Below are positions 60,047 through 64,000 of a stretch of 64,000 nucleotides of DNA, piece by piece; the stretch's first letter is position 1, and the number at the start of each line of letters is the position of its first letter. Where the stretch lies: positions 104,754,355 through 104,818,354 of the forward strand of contig CM043943.1 in NCBI GenBank assembly GCA_014529385.2, in the 5' to 3' direction. Under the pieces are notes generated by a model that was given only the letters and a program-made list of their open reading frames with translations, was not told the DNA's origin and searched no databases. The DNA is from Adiantum capillus-veneris (taxonomy: Eukaryota; Streptophyta; Polypodiopsida; Polypodiales; Pteridaceae). The position numbers and the translations under genes were made by a program.

Positions 60047-60527
60047 TTACCAACCTAGTGTTAAGGTCAGGAAAGAGTCCGACTATGAACCTCTCTTTCT
60101 TAATTAGGAACTCTACACCGTCACCAGGGTTAGCAACATTTCTCACCCATACAACCCAAAGACGTAGAAACTCTTGCTTGTACAAGTAGTAGTCATCTAA
60201 GTCTTTTTTCTTATGAGAAACAATGTCTTGCCATAATTTTCGAGTGTTTTGGGGCTCAAAGAAGTATTTCTTGAAATGACTCACAAATTCCGTGTAATTT
60301 CCCTTAACTTCCTCAGGCAAAGAGTCAAACCAAGTGCTAACATCCTTCCTAAGGACCACCTCAAACATTTCTACACGTTCTTGATCAGTTACTATCCTTT
60401 TGATACCGCAAGACATCTTGAAATTTGCTAAAAATAATTCTGCATCCTCTCTAGGCTCTCCAAAGAAAAGAGGATATCCAGACATTTGGTGTTGGCTTTC
60501 CATTGAATTGATTTCAAAGTGACGCAC
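60047..60527 (-). pseudogene. Gag N-terminal core of element E
   Basis: Open from ATG at 60527: SGYPLFFGEPREDAELFLAN, then WFDSLPEEVKGNYTEFVSHF, FLRLWVVWV and GLFPDLNTRL. This is the PF03732-type Gag core. The frame then enters the insertion. The start is plausible because the leader upstream lacks coding signal. Confidence 0.88.
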
Positions 60528-60936
60528 GTTTTTTTTCCCTTAAAAATATCTACAAAATAATGTTTTCTAAATGGAAATCTGTTCTACAACAAAATAAAAA
60601 TATGCACATCAAATGATCTATGATAATCAACAAGAGGCAGGATGACAGGGTTTGGTGATGCAATAATTTCTCCTACTCTTTGGGTCCCAAATATGAACAC
60701 CATACGTTGTTGAAAATGGATCTTTCTACTAATTGCAACGTTTATTCTAATGTGTGGAGTGAAGTGGAGGGGAAAACCTCTATTCCTGGGCCATTATCCA
60801 TTATCTATGCATGACTTAATGCTTAAAACAAAACAAAAATATAGACGTCCAAGGAAAGGTCGTAGCTGCTCAATTAGGGCTGGGGAAACCACAATCACAA
60901 ACACAAAAATATAGACATCCAAAGTAAGGTCGTAGC
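60528..60936 (-). other. Leader of element E with duplicated LTR/leader junction
   Basis: Non-coding. A 70-bp tandem duplication (units from 60833 and 60903) spans the LTR end: each has TGCTCAATT.GGGCTGGGG joined to the same leader bases. I could not match the bases after the LTR to a tRNA with confidence. Confidence 0.7.
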
Positions 60937-61900
60937 TGCTCAATTGGGGCTGGGGCAACCACAATCACAAACACAACAGCAAACCCACAGCCAAACCCAA
61001 ACAAGATAGGGGCACCACCTAGTTATGGTACGCGAACTAGGATGCAAGAGAGATTTTGTCAACCAAGAAGATGTGCTACAAAACACACACAAGCAACCTC
61101 ACACCAAGACACACACAAAATGGACCAGAGAGAGCTAACACAAAGGGAAGAGAGAGAGAGAGAGGAATGGAACTTGCATAATACCTTGTATGTGACTTGC
61201 AAATGAAGATGGTTTGTTATGATGCTATCATAGAGCTTGTACAAAGTTAACTCAATGCTTAGTGAATGCTAAACATTACCAACACACACATACTGTCTTA
61301 GGGTATGGGAGACCTCTCACCACAATACCCTCTTACAATGGACACAAAATTGGCAATGAAAACACACTAAAACACTTTCTCAAGCAAGATCAAATGACAG
61401 AAACTTAAAATACACAAGTCACCTTGAATCCACCAAACTATATTGCACAAGTGGAAGGACAAAGATTTGAATGTCGATTCACGTCTTTGATACACCAAAC
61501 CTCAATTTATTGATGATGGAGGAACACATACAATAGTGGTTTGGAGATTATGAACTCACGCTCTCTCACTTGTAATTTGAAGCTTGAAAGCTTCTCTCAC
61601 ACCAAAAGTGAAGCTCACAAAGTGGTTGCTACGCCTAAGTCTCTCCTCACGCATAGAGTGTTGGGGTGTTGTGTGAGAAATTGCAGGGGTTGTTTTACAA
61701 GAAGGAAAGGGGCCTATTTATAAGTTCGAGACCCCTCATTAAGATTATTGGAAATCCTAATTTACAAGATAACAGATCAGGATTATGATTTTTTTAAATA
61801 TCAAAACATTGCGGGCCTTGTTTGTCTGCTTGAGTCATGGATGTGGGCTCGAAAAAGAGCATTATTGATGGTAGATAAGGTGAAAGTAAAGTTTTAAGTA

Positions 61901-61955
<55 letters not shown>

Positions 61956-63661
61956 ACTATGCACATGTCTTGAGGTGAGGTGTCTTTTATGGTTGGGTCA
62001 ATGGCTATTTTGTGTTAGTATGTTGGTGGTTAGTGTTAGTAATCACTAGAAGGCTAATGATGTATTTACAATGGGTAGAATAGGGTGGATGGTTGAATCA
62101 AGTGAGGAAATCCTTGTGATGGTGAAGCTTGAAGAAGTTTTTGACTTACTTGTGTAGGTTCTCAAAATGATTATCGATCTTCTTAATTCTTCGTCTTCTC
62201 TTCTTTACGTCCCCGCCGCCAAGTTTGATTGTTGCGATGAAAGTGGCAATTCGGTTGATGAGATCTCTTAATTTGAAGAGGTTAAGCAAGGTTTACATGC
62301 TTAATTTTATGTATATAGAGAAGGGGTAAGATGGAATTGTACTTTGGAAGTAATAGAGAGAGGCATAGAGATGGTGTATATACATGGAGAGCTCATATGA
62401 GAGCTATGGAAGTAAGAGGGGAGGTTAATGGTGAAGAAGGTGAGAGAAACAATGAAAGGTGCAGATTTGAGTGAGGGATTGAAAGAAATGAGTGTGTGTG
62501 TGTGTGTGTGTAGAAGTGTGGAAAGAGGCAAGAGAAGACTATGGGCTACTTGTGAGAAAAGTGGACAGATTGGGGTCCATTGGGGTCCACTCAAAAAATC
62601 TTAGGTCACTGGTGGTTGCTTCAAAAATCACCAACATTTTTGAGGTGATTATTCAGCTCTTGTTCCATATTTTCTCTTTTGACCACCACTCCAAATTCGG
62701 AGTGAAGATGGTTTCCAAAAATCTCACCAAAAAGCTTGTTTTTTATGCTTGCAAAAGTCTTTTAGTGCCCCCCTCTTTTGTTGAATTTGTACAATGTATC
62801 CAAGAGTGAGCCCCTCCTTTGTCATATCATAATACAAAGCATCCAGGTTGCCCTTTACACATACATGGAGGAGGATTATTGGTGAATAAAGCAATACATA
62901 CATGGGGGGACTAGTGTATGGACTATTCCTGGATTTTAGCTCAATGAGCACATGGTGTTAGAATAATGAGTAAAAATAATAATAAAAAATATGAAAGAAT
63001 TATGGATATGAAAAAAGATATTGGAATCATATGATATGGTCCCTCTTTGTATTATTTGGGTGAAAGAGGAAAAGGTATGCAAGTAAATAAAAATATATAA
63101 TAAATGTGATTCAAGGAGTAGAAATCAATTTTTGTTTTCACGAGGGTGAGGGTGAAAATGTGGGGTGATTTGTATAAAAGAAAAATATGAGTTTAGAGTA
63201 TGTACACATTGACAAAAAATATACTTACGGTGTAAGAGGATGAAAGAAGGCATACACAGGTTTGATAAAACACACACCTAAGTATAAATATTTAAATAAA
63301 ATACCAAAATAATGATAAAAATCCCTATATTTAGGCCATATATACAATGCAATATTTACACACAAATGGGACATAATATACTTTTATTTTTTTATTATTT
63401 TTTATATTTTTTGGCTCAACTAGCTCAGTGACTAGCTAATTGAGGGTTTTTAAGAAAATATGGGGAAAGTCTCCTAACTCACACACGCCTATGTACAATG
63501 AAATGGTAGGGATAGCCACAGTGTTTGGATGATTTTGGTAGGGTGAGGTAGCTCACTATGGCAATTTGGATAGCCAAAAAACGGCTATCATTAGTCCTCC
63601 CCCAGGATGATGGTATATTCATGTACCATCATATAGCATCTTTTCCAAAGAGAGTGCTTCA
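60937..63661 (-). repeat. 5' LTR of element E (2.73 kb)
   Basis: Direct repeat of 47311-50010 over its whole length. Contains (GA)n at about 61904-61954 and (GT)n near 62491-62512, both different in length from the other LTR. Minus-strand start TGAAGCACTCTC, end CCAATTGAGCA. Confidence 0.95.
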
Positions 63662-64000
63662 GAGCCAACTAAGATAAAGGATTCACTCGTGCATCTAAAA
63701 AAAAGGGGGTGGGGGGGTTGGAGCCCTCTCCTTTTTTTGAGATGCACAATCAAAGCGATGTGGCCAAATTTTTTTGAAGAAAAGGGGGAACACGAGCCCC
63801 CGCATCATCCGCATGCGCAGATGATGGGAAGGCTCCAATTCTCGTTTTTCTAAATCGTAAAAATGGACAAAATATATCAAACTTGACAAATTATTTTGAA
63901 AATATTTTAGGAATGGAGCCCCTAAATTGTCCACGCACATGCGGATGATGGGAAGCTCGAGTCCCCCCCCCCCCAACCCCCCGTAAATGAAAAAAATGGT
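63662..64000. other. G/C-tract-rich flank right of element E
   Basis: No gene. Several G or C homopolymers (about 63704-63718 and 63965-63983) and the repeated phrase GCGGATGATGGGAAG-like at about 63809-63830 and 63943-63955. Unclassified. Confidence 0.5.

Larger units (their letters stand above)
47311..63661 (-). mobile_element. Tat-lineage Ty3/gypsy retrotransposon (element E), 16.35 kb with two nested insertions
   Basis: Bounded by two direct repeats, 47311-50010 and 60937-63661, with TG...CA ends. Inside, on the minus strand: leader, Gag, protease, RT, RNase H, archaeal-type second RNase H and integrase. The second RNase H is the hallmark of the plant Tat lineage. A 4004-bp insertion at 50452-54455 splits integrase and a roughly 1.3-kb insertion splits Gag. 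A candidate outside target duplication is unclear: CTCGTGC ends at 47310 on the left and recurs at 63686-63692, 24 bp beyond the right LTR end. Confidence 0.93.

Noticed and set aside
63662-63692. CTCGTGC at 47304-47310 and 63686-63692 as the target duplication of element E
   Set aside because: The right copy is 24 bp outside the LTR end defined by homology, and seven bases is longer than the usual 4-6 for Ty3 elements; noted but not accepted.

Overview
This window is repeat-dense nuclear DNA from a land plant. Every recognisable protein domain belongs to an LTR retrotransposon (Ty3/gypsy, plus one Ty1/copia fragment). Long (CA)n, (GT)n and (GA)n tracts are scattered throughout, and nearly all reading frames are broken by stops and frameshifts. 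I could not support any intact host gene. I cannot name the species.

Layout, left to right. 1-1215: 3' part of a chromodomain-type Ty3 element (A, +). 1216-4856: non-coding sequence with microsatellites. 4857-6732: Gag remnant and tRNA-iMet-type primer site of a minus-strand Ty3 element (H). 9985-10300: a Ty1/copia Gag scrap. 10481-15750: a nearly full-length decayed element (B, +), same family as A. 15751-19693 (minus): an 894-bp LTR (F), a 435-bp triplication over the polypurine-tract junction, and a decayed coiled-coil ORF in the envelope position. 19780-22615 (minus): chromovirus pol (G), either part of F or a neighbour. 22616-29990: microsatellites, a foldback element, SINE-like promoters and an array of palindromes. 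30064-38821 (minus): a long Ty3 element (C) with two unusual features, a duplicated integrase zinc-finger module and a second protease-like domain after integrase. 39183-40703: a second palindrome array. 41256-44035 (+): fragment of a second C-family copy (D), head-to-head with C. 44291-45990: a tandemly repeated unit of about 0.8 kb carrying a metallothionein-like first exon.

47311-63661 is the best-resolved object: a 16.35-kb minus-strand Tat-lineage element (E). It has 2.7-kb LTRs, Gag, protease, RT, RNase H, a second archaeal-type RNase H and integrase. It was hit twice. A 4004-bp LTR-like insertion (TG...CA ends, 5-bp GTAAG target duplication, ten 152-bp AT-rich repeats inside) splits integrase. 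A roughly 1.3-kb sequence with a doubled GGACATAAAAGTGTCC-type end motif splits Gag.

The genes do not form a cellular pathway. They are successive layers of insertion and decay. The parts most likely to be new are the domain plan of C, the spaced palindromes around it, the coiled-coil ORF of F, and the 152-bp satellite carried inside an LTR.
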